Part shown: piece by piece, positions 1 through 6,478 of the stretch | How the letters are laid out: each line of letters starts with the position of its first letter | Position numbering within the stretch: position 1 is the first letter of the stretch | Assembly: GCA_031276435.1 (NCBI GenBank) | Contig: JAISNB010000007.1 | Span: 1-7,806 of the forward strand | From: Burkholderiaceae bacterium | GTDB taxonomy: Bacteria; Pseudomonadota; Gammaproteobacteria; Burkholderiales; Burkholderiaceae_C | Direction: 5' to 3' | Length of the DNA stretch: 7,806 nt | The notes under the pieces: model-generated | Told to the model about the DNA's origin: nothing | The model's database searches: none | Seen by the model: the letters and a program-made list of their open reading frames with translations, nothing else | Position numbers and translations under genes: made by a program

Positions 1-14
1 AATCGGCAAACTGA
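1..14 (+). CDS. 3' end of upstream gene, probably hisS (partial)
   Basis: One frame reads Ser-Ala-Asn followed by a TGA stop at 12-14, fifteen bases before the yfgM start. The other two forward frames stay open into yfgM. An upstream + strand gene ending here fits the tight packing of the operon. In beta- and gammaproteobacteria the gene directly before yfgM is usually hisS (histidyl-tRNA synthetase), so hisS is the best guess. Three codons cannot identify a protein, so the name rests on gene order alone. Confidence 0.3.
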
Positions 15-29
15 TCTGGAAGCGTTTTC

Positions 30-716
30 ATGGCCATTCAAATTCAAAATCTCGATCTGCAAGAGCAGGAACAGCTCGACCAACTCAAACACTTCTGGCG
101 CAAGTGGGGCAATCTGATTGTCTGGGGGCTGATTGCCGCGCTCGGCGCGGTGGCAGCCTGGAATGGCTGGCAATACTGGCAGCGCAAGCAGGGTGTGCAG
201 GCGGCGGCCTTGTATGCCGAGCTGGAGCGCGCCGTTGTCGACGGGGAACTGCCGCGCGCTGAACAGGCGCTGGGCGATATCCGCGCCCAATCCGGCGGCA
301 CGCTGTATGCCGCGCAGGGCGCGTTGCTGGCCGCCAGTGTGCTGAAAGAAAAAAACAAGGTGGCCGAGGCCAAGGCCGCGCTGGCCTGGGTGGCCGACAA
401 GGGCAGTGACGAAGGTTTGCGCGCCATCGCACGCTTGCGGCTGGCCTCTATCCTGATGGACGAAAAAGCCTACGACGAGGCGGGCAAGCAGCTTTCGGCC
501 AGTTTTCCGCCCGCGTTTGTGGCGCTGGCCGCTGACCGGCGCGGCGATTTGTACGTGTTGCAAGGCAGGCGCTTCGATGCCGTGACCGAGTACGGCAAGG
601 CTTATCAGGGGCTGGATCCAAACGACCGCTACCGCCTGCTTGTGGGCATGAAACTTGGCGCGCTGGGTGTCGATCCGGATGTGCGCCGGGTTTCGCCGTC
701 GGGAGCCGCATCGTGA
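30..716 (+). CDS. yfgM: YfgM family ancillary SecYEG translocon subunit
   Basis: The 228-residue protein has a short charged cytoplasmic N-terminus (about residues 1-26, rich in Gln/Glu/Leu). A single membrane segment follows at about 27-49 (WGNLIVWGLIAALGAVAAW). The rest is an Ala-rich helical periplasmic part with TPR-like helices, for example around 57-85, 95-120 and 130-190. This is the layout of YfgM, a single-pass inner-membrane protein that associates with SecYEG and PpiD and helps hand over secreted proteins. The ATG at 30 is preceded by GGAAG at 18-22 with a 7-base spacer, which supports the start. It overlaps the downstream bamB start by four bases (GTGA), so the two are probably translationally coupled. 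Placement before bamB and der matches the usual operon. Function is assigned by family and context. Confidence 0.9.
   Translation: MAIQIQNLDLQEQEQLDQLKHFWRKWGNLIVWGLIAALGAVAAWNGWQYWQRKQGVQAAALYAELERAVVDGELPRAEQALGDIRAQSGGTLYAAQGALLAASVLKEKNKVAEAKAALAWVADKGSDEGLRAIARLRLASILMDEKAYDEAGKQLSASFPPAFVALAADRRGDLYVLQGRRFDAVTEYGKAYQGLDPNDRYRLLVGMKLGALGVDPDVRRVSPSGAAS
701..705 (+). promoter_or_regulatory. Ribosome binding site choosing the bamB GTG start
   Basis: GGGAG lies inside the last codons of yfgM, 7 bases before the GTG at 713. The alternative in-frame ATG at 719 would be 13 bases away. The spacing favours the GTG that overlaps the yfgM stop as GTGA. Confidence 0.55.
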
Positions 717-1879
717 CGATGCCGCCGCGCGAGGCGGCGCGTGCGGCGTCAGGGCGGCGCTTCTGGCAAGGCGGTGGCGCGGTGGCGCTGGCCGCCGCGC
801 TGTTGGCGGCGTGTTCTTCTGGCTCGATCCGGCCCAAGCCCGCCGAGTTGCCGGTCAACGCGCCGGTTATCGGTGTCGAGCGGGTGTGGACGGCGCGGCT
901 TGCCAGCGCCATTGACTTTCCGCTCCAGGTGGCCGTGCGGGATGGGCGCGTCACGCTGGCTGGTGGCAATGGTACGGTGGTCACGCTCGATGGCGCCACG
1001 GGCGCGGAGTTGGCGCGCACTTCGCTGGGCGAGGCGCTTTCGGCGGGTGTCGGCAGCGACGGCACGGTCAGCGCCGTGGTTACGCGCGGCAGTCAGGTGG
1101 TGGCGCTGGAAGGCGCCAAACAGTTGTGGCGTTACGACCTCAAGACACAAAGTTTTACGCCGCCGCTGGTGGCGGGCGGGCGCGTGTTCGTGCTGGGTGC
1201 AGACCGTTCGGTCACCGCGCTTGATGCGCAAAACGGCCAGTTGCTGTGGCGCATCGCGCGCTCGACCGAGCCGCTGGTGCTGCGGCAAGCCGGTTTGCTG
1301 ATGGCGCATGGCAATACGCTGGTGGCCGGGCTGTCGGGCCGCCTGGCGGGCATCGATCCCGATACCGGCAGTGTGCTCTGGGAAGCGCCGCTGGCTGTTT
1401 CGCGCGGCACCAACGATGTCGAGCGCCTGATCGATTTGCTGGGCGGCGTCAGTCGGCAAGGCGATGTGGTTTGCGCGCGCGCCTTCCAGACCGCCGTGGG
1501 CTGCGCCAATGTGGCCAGCGGGGAAGTGGTCTGGAGCAAACCCGCCGCTGGCAGCGTGGGCGTGGTCGGGGATGCCGATCTGGTTTTTGGCGCTGAGTCC
1601 GACGGCCAGGTTGTGGCCTGGCGCGCCGCCAGTGGCGAGCGGGCCTGGCTTTCAGAGCGCCTGATGTGGCGCGATCTGACCGGCCCGCTGGTGCTGGGCC
1701 GCTCCGTGATACTGGGCGACAGTCAGGGCTGGGTGCACATGCTGGCGCGCGTCGATGGCTCGCACGTCAACCGCATGATGACCGATTCATCGGGCGTGGC
1801 CGCCCCGCCGGTGGTTGCTGGCAATACGCTGGTGGTGGTCACGCGCGCGGGCGGCGTGTACGGCTTCCAGCCTGAATAG
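713..1879 (+). CDS. bamB: Outer membrane protein assembly factor BamB (lipoprotein)
   Basis: BamB is the beta-propeller lipoprotein of the BAM complex. It sits on the periplasmic face of the outer membrane and assists BamA in inserting beta-barrel proteins. The 388-residue product is close to the usual length of about 390. It begins with a basic stretch (RR at 15-16), a hydrophobic segment (about 22-31) and a lipobox LLAAC, giving lipidated Cys34 followed by Ser-Ser, which favours outer-membrane sorting. Repeated propeller blades of the PQQ-like type follow, with motifs such as VTALDAQNGQLLW (168-179), LAGIDPDTGSVLWEA (211-225), GEVVW (270-274) and a closing blade ending VYGFQPE. The stretch SRGTNDVERLIDLLG (230-244) matches the conserved loop before the middle blades of known BamB proteins. 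The start is GTG at 713, with ATG at 719 as alternative; the choice costs only two residues. It lies 23 bases before der in the same operon. Confidence 0.95.
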   Translation: MTMPPREAARAASGRRFWQGGGAVALAAALLAACSSGSIRPKPAELPVNAPVIGVERVWTARLASAIDFPLQVAVRDGRVTLAGGNGTVVTLDGATGAELARTSLGEALSAGVGSDGTVSAVVTRGSQVVALEGAKQLWRYDLKTQSFTPPLVAGGRVFVLGADRSVTALDAQNGQLLWRIARSTEPLVLRQAGLLMAHGNTLVAGLSGRLAGIDPDTGSVLWEAPLAVSRGTNDVERLIDLLGGVSRQGDVVCARAFQTAVGCANVASGEVVWSKPAAGSVGVVGDADLVFGAESDGQVVAWRAASGERAWLSERLMWRDLTGPLVLGRSVILGDSQGWVHMLARVDGSHVNRMMTDSSGVAAPPVVAGNTLVVVTRAGGVYGFQPE

Positions 1880-1902
1880 AAAAAAGCCGTTTCGGAGTTG
1901 GC

Positions 1903-3258
1903 GTGAAACCTGTCCTGGCCCTGATCGGGCGTCCCAACGTGGGCAAGTCCACGCTGTTCAACCGGCTCACCAAAAGCCGCGATGCCATCGTGGCCGATTT
2001 TGCCGGTCTGACGCGCGACCGCCATTACGGCCAGGGGCGTTTGGGCCAGCGCGAATACATCGTCATCGATACCGGCGGTTTCGAGCCTGAGGCCGATGAG
2101 GGCAGCATCTTGCGCGAGATGGCGCGCCAGAGCCGGCAAGCCGTGGCCGAGGCCGATGTGGTCATCTTCGTGCTCGACGCGCGCGCCGGGCTGTCGGGGC
2201 AGGATCACGACATCGCCCGCTATTTGCGCCGCCTGGGCAAGAACTGCCTGCTGGTGGCCAACAAGGCTGAAGGCATGCGCGAGGGCGCGCAACTGGCTGA
2301 GTTCTACGAGCTGGGCCTGGGCGAGGTGCTGCCCGTTTCGGCGGCGCACGGCCAGGGTGTGCGTGGCCTGATCGAGCGTGCGCTCGATGCGCTGGGCCTG
2401 CCCGAACCAGAGGACGACGGCGACGCGGCTGAAGCTGAAGCGGCGCGGCAAACCATCCGGCTGGCGGTGGCCGGGCGCCCCAACGTGGGCAAATCCACGC
2501 TCATCAACACCTGGCTGGGCGAGGAGCGGCTGGTCGCCTTTGACTTGCCGGGCACCACGCGCGACGCCATATCGGTGCCTTTCGAGCGCAACGGCCAGAA
2601 GTTTGAACTGATCGACACCGCGGGCCTGCGCCGCAAGGGGCGGGTGTTCGAGGCAATCGAGAAATTCTCCGTGGTCAAGACGCTACAGGCCATTGAATCG
2701 GCCAACGCCGTTTTGCTGCTGCTCGACGCTACGCAGGGCGTGACCGATCAGGACGCGCACATCGCGGGCTTCATTCTGGAAGCGGGCCGCGCCGTGGTGC
2801 TGGCCGTCAACAAATGGGACGCGACAGACGCCTACCAGCGCGAGCAATTGCAGCGCCAGATCGAAAACCGGCTGGCCTTCCTCAAATTTGCCGAACTGCA
2901 TTTCATCTCGGCCAAGAAGCGCCAGGGGCTGGGGCCGCTGTGGGCCTCGATCGCGCAAGCGCACCGCGCGGCCATGCGCAAGATGCCCACGCCGCAACTG
3001 ACGCGCGCGCTGCAAGAGGCGGTGCAGTTCCAGGCGCCCCGGCGCAGCGGCATGTTCCGCCCCAAGCCGCGCTACGCGCACCAGGGCGGCATGAATCCGC
3101 CGGTGATCGTGGTGCACGGCAACTCGCTGGAACACGTCACAACCACTTACAAACGCTATCTGGAAGGGCGTTTCCGCAAGGTATTCGATCTGACAGGCAC
3201 GCCGCTGCGCATCGAAATGAAAACCACGCGGAACCCTTACGCGGATGGCGACTCCTAG
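1903..3258 (+). CDS. der: Ribosome biogenesis GTPase Der (EngA)
   Basis: Der is an essential GTPase with two tandem G domains that acts in late assembly of the 50S ribosomal subunit. Both domains are complete in this 451-residue protein. Domain 1 has GRPNVGKS at 9-16, DTGG at 56-59, NKAE at 120-123 and SAA at 146-148. An acidic linker (about 168-182) leads to domain 2, with GRPNVGKS at 191-198, GTTRD at 217-221, DTAG at 238-241, NKWD at 303-306 and SAK at 336-338. The C-terminal KH-like domain runs from about residue 358 to the end, including the Pro/Arg-rich PRRSGMFRPKPRY region and HGNSLEH. The GTG start at 1903 has GGAG at 1894-1897 with a 5-base spacer and gives the canonical N-terminus ahead of the P-loop. 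It is the last gene of the yfgM-bamB-der unit; a terminator lies about 80 bases after the stop. Confidence 0.97.
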   Translation: MKPVLALIGRPNVGKSTLFNRLTKSRDAIVADFAGLTRDRHYGQGRLGQREYIVIDTGGFEPEADEGSILREMARQSRQAVAEADVVIFVLDARAGLSGQDHDIARYLRRLGKNCLLVANKAEGMREGAQLAEFYELGLGEVLPVSAAHGQGVRGLIERALDALGLPEPEDDGDAAEAEAARQTIRLAVAGRPNVGKSTLINTWLGEERLVAFDLPGTTRDAISVPFERNGQKFELIDTAGLRRKGRVFEAIEKFSVVKTLQAIESANAVLLLLDATQGVTDQDAHIAGFILEAGRAVVLAVNKWDATDAYQREQLQRQIENRLAFLKFAELHFISAKKRQGLGPLWASIAQAHRAAMRKMPTPQLTRALQEAVQFQAPRRSGMFRPKPRYAHQGGMNPPVIVVHGNSLEHVTTTYKRYLEGRFRKVFDLTGTPLRIEMKTTRNPYADGDS

Positions 3259-3274
3259 GCAAAGACCTTGTTTC

Positions 3275-3324
3275 ATGCCTTTGGGGGAAGGCGCGCCAGG
3301 CGGCGCCCGTCTTGGCAAAGGCAT
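3275..3324 (+). repeat. Long inverted repeat / RNA stem-loop after der
   Basis: ATGCCTTTG (3275-3283) and CAAAGGCAT (3316-3324) are perfect 9-base inverted copies. Inside them AAGGCG (3288-3293) can pair with CGTCTT (3308-3313) with one G-U pair, leaving a GC-rich apical loop. The arm is followed directly by a smaller hairpin at 3325-3339 (CGGGCA, loop GGT, TGTCCG, one G-U) and then by the terminator hairpin. There is no T tract after this first arm, so it is not itself an intrinsic terminator. Whether it protects the 3' end of the der mRNA, or is the body of a small RNA, cannot be decided from one sequence. Confidence 0.55.
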
Positions 3325-3339
3325 CGGGCAGGTTGTCCG

Positions 3340-3365
3340 CGCCATGCAAAACATGGCGTTTTTTT
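3340..3365 (+). terminator. Intrinsic terminator between der and hfq
   Basis: CGCCATG (3340-3346) pairs perfectly with CATGGCG (3352-3358) around a five-base CAAAA loop and is followed by seven consecutive T (3359-3365). An extra G-T pair (3339/3359) can extend the stem. This is a classic rho-independent terminator for + strand transcription. It closes the yfgM-bamB-der unit and implies that hfq has its own promoter downstream. Confidence 0.88.
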
Positions 3366-3434
3366 GCAACTCCGCACTTGAGATGGCCGGCAGAGGCCAT
3401 ACATGCGGCTTCTCAACCCCGGGTGCGCCAGCAA

Positions 3435-3449
3435 ACAGGCATGGCCTGT
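3435..3449. promoter_or_regulatory. Perfect 6-bp dyad upstream of hfq, possible operator
   Basis: ACAGGC-ATG-GCCTGT is a perfect inverted repeat of six bases with a three-base centre. It touches the TGTTAT hexamer that could be an hfq -10 element and lies 50 bases before the hfq start. The position suits a transcription factor site or a small leader hairpin. No known regulator is recognised from it, and short dyads also occur by chance in GC-rich DNA. Confidence 0.3.
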
Positions 3450-3488
3450 GTTATCGTCCCCCTTCACAAACTACGTTCTCAGGAACAC

Positions 3489-3492
3489 GGAG
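3489..3492 (+). promoter_or_regulatory. Ribosome binding site fixing the hfq GTG start
   Basis: GGAG lies 6 bases before the GTG at 3499. It supports that start over the in-frame ATG at 3403, which would add 32 residues foreign to Hfq. Confidence 0.7.
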
Positions 3493-3498
3493 CATATC

Positions 3499-3750
3499 GT
3501 GAGCAACAAAGGGCAACTCCTACAAGACCCATTTCTGAACATTCTGCGGCGCGAGCACGTGCCAGTTTCCATTTACCTGGTCAACGGCATCAAGCTGCAA
3601 GGGCAGATTGAATCTTTTGACCAGTATGTGGTTCTGCTGCGCAACACCGTCACCCAGATGGTTTACAAGCACGCCATTTCCACCATTGTTCCGGGCCGGG
3701 CCGTCAACTTCTCGGCGGCTCAAGAGGCCCCGGAAAACGCGCCCAAATAA
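3499..3750 (+). CDS. hfq: RNA chaperone Hfq
   Basis: Hfq is a hexameric Sm-like ring that binds small RNAs and mRNAs and promotes their pairing. Read from the GTG at 3499 the protein has 83 residues and aligns by eye with E. coli Hfq at an offset of one. It has the N-terminal KGQLLQDPFLN, the rim RREH at 17-20 (E. coli has RRER) and the Sm1 strand block VSIYLVNGIKLQGQIESFDQ (23-42) with Tyr26 and Lys32. The proximal-face signature YKH is at 56-58, inside VYKHAISTIVP. Gln9 at the proximal pore and Tyr43 (Phe42 in E. coli) are also in place. The C-terminal tail after about residue 70 is short (SAAQEAPENAPK), as is common in betaproteobacteria. The gene lies between two terminator hairpins and so could be a single-gene transcript, with read-through into hflX possible. 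Confidence 0.97.
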   Translation: MSNKGQLLQDPFLNILRREHVPVSIYLVNGIKLQGQIESFDQYVVLLRNTVTQMVYKHAISTIVPGRAVNFSAAQEAPENAPK

Positions 3751-3772
3751 CCTCTCTGGCCTGATGCCGCCA

Positions 3773-3812
3773 GCATGGCGTGCTCCTTTTTCAGGAGCAC
3801 GCCTGCATTTTT
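3773..3812 (+). terminator. Intrinsic terminator after hfq
   Basis: An 11-bp perfect stem, GGCGTGCTCCT (3777-3787) with AGGAGCACGCC (3793-3803), closes a TTTTC loop. With one bulged T (3776) it extends by GCA/TGC at the base. ATTTTT follows (3807-3812). It begins 22 bases after the hfq stop. The structure is stronger than most single-gene terminators, although the T tract is only five bases long. It overlaps the longest possible reading of hflX. Confidence 0.85.
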
Positions 3813-5069
3813 CCCCACTTCGCCATCGCCACTTCAAACGCTTTCAGCCCCAACGCCGCGCCGGACTTTGTGCCCGTGGTGCTTGTGGGCGTGGACGTTG
3901 GGCAGGCGAAGGATTTCGACGCCGATCTGCTGGAGCTTGGCCTGCTGGCGCAAACCGCGGGCTTGCAGCCCGTGGCGCGTCTGGCCTGCAAGCGCCGCGC
4001 GCCCGACGCGGCGCTGTTCGTGGGCAGCGGCAAGGCGCAGGAAATTCTCGACCTGGCCCAGTTGCACGGCGCGCGCGAGGTGCTGTTTGACCAGGCGTTA
4101 AGCCCGGTGCAGCAGCGCAATCTGGAGCGCCTCATCGGCCTGCCGGTCAACGACCGCACCTTGCTGATCCTGGAGATTTTTGCGCAGCGCGCGCGCAGTC
4201 ACGAGGGCAAATTGCAGGTCGAACTGGCGCGCCTGCAATACCTGAGCACGCGGCTGGTGCGCCGCTGGAGCCACCTGGAGCGCCAGCAAGGCGGCATTGG
4301 CGGGCGCGGCGGCCCGGGCGAAACGCAGATCGAACTGGATCGCCGCATGATTGCCGAGGCCATCGGGCGCACCCGCGAGCGCCTTGTCAAAGTCAAGCGC
4401 CAGCGCAAGACGCAGCGGCGCCAGCGCGAGCGCCGGGGCACCTTCAACATCTCGCTGGTGGGCTACACCAACGCGGGCAAATCCACGCTGTTCAATGCGC
4501 TGGTCAAGGCGCGCGCCTACGCGGCGGACCAGTTGTTTGCCACGCTGGACACCACCACGCGCCAGCTTTACCTGGGCGAGGCGGCGGGGTCGGTCTCGCT
4601 GTCGGACACCGTGGGCTTCATCCGCGATTTGCCGCACGGATTGATCGATGCCTTTGAAGCCACCTTGCAGGAAGCCGCCGACGCCGATTTGCTGCTGCAC
4701 GTGGTGGATGCGGCCAATCCCGCTTTCCCCGAGCAAATGGCGCAGGTGCAGCAAGTGCTCCACGAAATTGGCGCGGGCGCGATTGCCCAGTTGCTGGTGT
4801 TCAACAAATTCGACGCCTTGCCGCCCGAGCGCCAGCCGCGGCAGTTGCAAGACCAGATGGAAGTGGTCGGCGGGCAGCGCGTGCCGCGCGTTTTCGTCAG
4901 CGCCCGGCGCGGCGACGGCCTGCACTTGCTGCGCGAGGCGCTGGCCCAATGGGCATGCCGCGGCCCGGATGCGTCAAAATCCGGCGCACAAGCCGATGCC
5001 GATGCCGACGGCGCCGCAACCCGGCCCCAGCCTTTGCGGTTTGGGCACAATCACCCGCTGAACCTCTGA
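3780..5069 (+). CDS. hflX: GTPase HflX (start uncertain)
   Basis: HflX is a ribosome-associated GTPase that splits or rescues stalled 70S ribosomes under stress. The longest frame gives 429 residues from a GTG at 3780. The N-terminal HflX domain starts at about residue 33 (VVLVGVDVG) and includes LFVGSGKAQEI (79-89), DQALSPVQQRNLERL and the linker signature around 139-190 (HEGKLQVELARLQYLSTRLV, then GGIGGRGGPGETQ). The G domain has GYTNAGKS at 228-235, DTVGFIRDLPH at 276-286, NKFD at 342-345 and SAR at 374-376. After about residue 392 only a loose Ala/Asp-rich tail remains. The E. coli-type C-terminal domain is absent, which I believe is usual in this group. There is no in-frame ATG before the domain. 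GTG 3780 lies in the hfq terminator and has no clear ribosome binding site, and GTG 3870 would begin right at the domain edge. The identity is secure but the 5' end is not. Confidence 0.93.
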   Translation: MLLFQEHACIFPHFAIATSNAFSPNAAPDFVPVVLVGVDVGQAKDFDADLLELGLLAQTAGLQPVARLACKRRAPDAALFVGSGKAQEILDLAQLHGAREVLFDQALSPVQQRNLERLIGLPVNDRTLLILEIFAQRARSHEGKLQVELARLQYLSTRLVRRWSHLERQQGGIGGRGGPGETQIELDRRMIAEAIGRTRERLVKVKRQRKTQRRQRERRGTFNISLVGYTNAGKSTLFNALVKARAYAADQLFATLDTTTRQLYLGEAAGSVSLSDTVGFIRDLPHGLIDAFEATLQEAADADLLLHVVDAANPAFPEQMAQVQQVLHEIGAGAIAQLLVFNKFDALPPERQPRQLQDQMEVVGGQRVPRVFVSARRGDGLHLLREALAQWACRGPDASKSGAQADADADGAATRPQPLRFGHNHPLNL

Positions 5070-5085
5070 AGTAATTTTTCTCTCC

Positions 5086-6462
5086 ATGACGACATCCTTA
5101 CCAGAGTCGCGCCGGCCTTTGTCGTGGGTGCGCGGCATGTTCAACCGCAACGATCCGCGTTGGGAGCGCGACGATTCGCCCGCGCCGCAGCCATCCGCTT
5201 CGGATGACGGCAAGGAAGGTGGCGAGCCGCCGCCCGACCGGCCAGCACCACCGCCGGGCCGGGGGCGCAACTCCAGCTCGGGGCCGCCCGATCTCGATGA
5301 GATATGGAACGACTTCAACCGCAAACTCGCAGGGCTGTTTGGCGGCGGCAGTGGCAATGGTGGCCGGAACAATGGCCGGGGCAGCGGCAATGGCGATCTT
5401 CAGCCCGACATGAAAAACGCTGGCGTGGGCGCGGGCGTGATTGCCGCGGTGGCGTTTGCGCTTTGGCTGTGCTCGGGCTTTTTCATCGTGCAAGAGGGCG
5501 AGCAGGCCGTCATCACGCGCTTTGGCCAGTACCACTCCACCGTGGGCGCTGGCTTCAACTGGCGCCTGCCGTATCCCATCGAGCGGCAAGAGGTGGTAAT
5601 GGTCACGCAGATTCGCTCGGCAAACGTGGGCGGCGACAGCATCGTCAGCAGCACCGGATTGCGCCAGTCGGGCATGCTGACCGCGGACGAGAACATCATC
5701 GAAGTCAATTTTGCCGTGCAGTACCGCCTCAATGACGCGCGTGCCTACCTGTTTGAAAGCGACGAGCCTGACAAAGCCGTGGTCAAGGTGGCCGAGGCTG
5801 CCGTGCGCGAAGTGGTGGGCAAGATGACCATGGACAAGGCGCTGGCCGAGGAGCGCGACCAGATCGCCCCGCGCGTGCGTAACCTCATGCAGAAAATGCT
5901 GGACAGCTACAAGATCGGCATCGAGGTGATGGCAGTCAACATGCAGCAAAGCGGCGTGCGCCCGCCCGAGCAGGTCAAGGACGCGTTCGACGACGTGCTC
6001 AAGGCCGACCAGGAAAGCAAGCGCATGCAAAACGAGGCGCAGGCCTACGCCAACGACATCGTGCCCCGGGCCGAGGGCACGGCCTCGCGCATCCTGGAGC
6101 AGGCCGAAGCCTACAAGGTCAGCACCGTGGCGCAGGCCGAGGGCGATGCCGGGCGTTTTACCGCCGTGTTGCAGGAGTATCAAAAAGCGCCCAAGGTGGT
6201 GCGCGACCGCCTGTACCTGGATGCCATGCGGCAGGTCTACGGCAACGTCAACAAAATCATCGTGGACAGCCGCTCCGGTGCCAACCTGCTGTATCTGCCG
6301 CTCGACAAGCTCACGCAGCAGCAGGCGACTGCCACCAGCGGCAATGCGGCAGCGGGCGCAGCCAGCGGTGGCGCTGCCGCGCCGCAGCCAGCGGTGATCC
6401 CGGGCGCGGCCAGCGGCAACGCGCGCGATGGCGCCCGCACCCGCGAGCGCGAATCAAGATAA
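5086..6462 (+). CDS. hflK: FtsH protease modulator HflK (SPFH family)
   Basis: HflK pairs with HflC in a large inner-membrane SPFH assembly that encloses and restrains the FtsH protease. The 458-residue protein has a cytoplasmic N-terminus with a Pro/Gly/Ser-rich linker, then the HflK motif PDLDEIWNDFNRKL (68-81) and a Gly/Asn-rich stretch (86-103). A membrane segment lies at about 112-134, followed by the SPFH/band 7 domain from about 135 (VQEGEQAVITRFG). Signature pieces include LTADENIIEVNFAVQYRL (198-215), MQQSGVRPPEQVKDAFDDV (286-304) and the long helical region with EAQAYANDIVPRAEGTA (317-333). The tail after about 410 is Ala/Gly/Gln-rich and probably disordered. The ATG at 5086 lies 16 bases after hflX and has no good ribosome binding site. 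An internal Met18 (codon at 5137, in GMFNRNDPRW) is an alternative that begins closer to the usual HflK N-terminus. Confidence 0.95.
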   Translation: MTTSLPESRRPLSWVRGMFNRNDPRWERDDSPAPQPSASDDGKEGGEPPPDRPAPPPGRGRNSSSGPPDLDEIWNDFNRKLAGLFGGGSGNGGRNNGRGSGNGDLQPDMKNAGVGAGVIAAVAFALWLCSGFFIVQEGEQAVITRFGQYHSTVGAGFNWRLPYPIERQEVVMVTQIRSANVGGDSIVSSTGLRQSGMLTADENIIEVNFAVQYRLNDARAYLFESDEPDKAVVKVAEAAVREVVGKMTMDKALAEERDQIAPRVRNLMQKMLDSYKIGIEVMAVNMQQSGVRPPEQVKDAFDDVLKADQESKRMQNEAQAYANDIVPRAEGTASRILEQAEAYKVSTVAQAEGDAGRFTAVLQEYQKAPKVVRDRLYLDAMRQVYGNVNKIIVDSRSGANLLYLPLDKLTQQQATATSGNAAAGAASGGAAAPQPAVIPGAASGNARDGARTRERESR

Positions 6463-6478
6463 GGCGGGAAAGCACATC

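Larger units (their letters stand above)
3366..3498 (+). promoter_or_regulatory. hfq promoter and leader region
   Basis: This 133-base stretch has no convincing gene and lies between a strong terminator and hfq, so an hfq promoter is expected here. Weak candidates are TTGAGA (3378-3383) with a 16-base spacer to TACATG (3400-3405), and TGTTAT (3449-3454) as a -10-like hexamer with no good -35. Neither is convincing by eye. An open frame from ATG 3403 runs into hfq, but its first 32 residues do not resemble an Hfq N-terminus and are read as leader sequence. Confidence 0.4.

Noticed and set aside
3403..3498. N-terminal extension of Hfq from ATG 3403
   Set aside because: The added 32 residues do not resemble Hfq, and the GGAG-preceded GTG at 3499 gives the exact canonical N-terminus.
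2814..3611. 265-residue + strand frame spanning the der end, the gap and the hfq start
   Set aside because: It overlaps der and hfq out of frame, crosses two hairpins and a terminator, and its translation looks like random GC-rich sequence.
4098..4949. 283-residue open frame on the - strand opposite hflX
   Set aside because: Its translation is Gln/Arg/Ala/His-biased without motifs, while the opposite frame has all HflX GTPase motifs.
5098..6183. 361-residue open frame on the - strand opposite hflK
   Set aside because: It is His/Leu/Ala-rich without recognisable domains and mirrors the codon bias of hflK, whose SPFH protein is clearly real.
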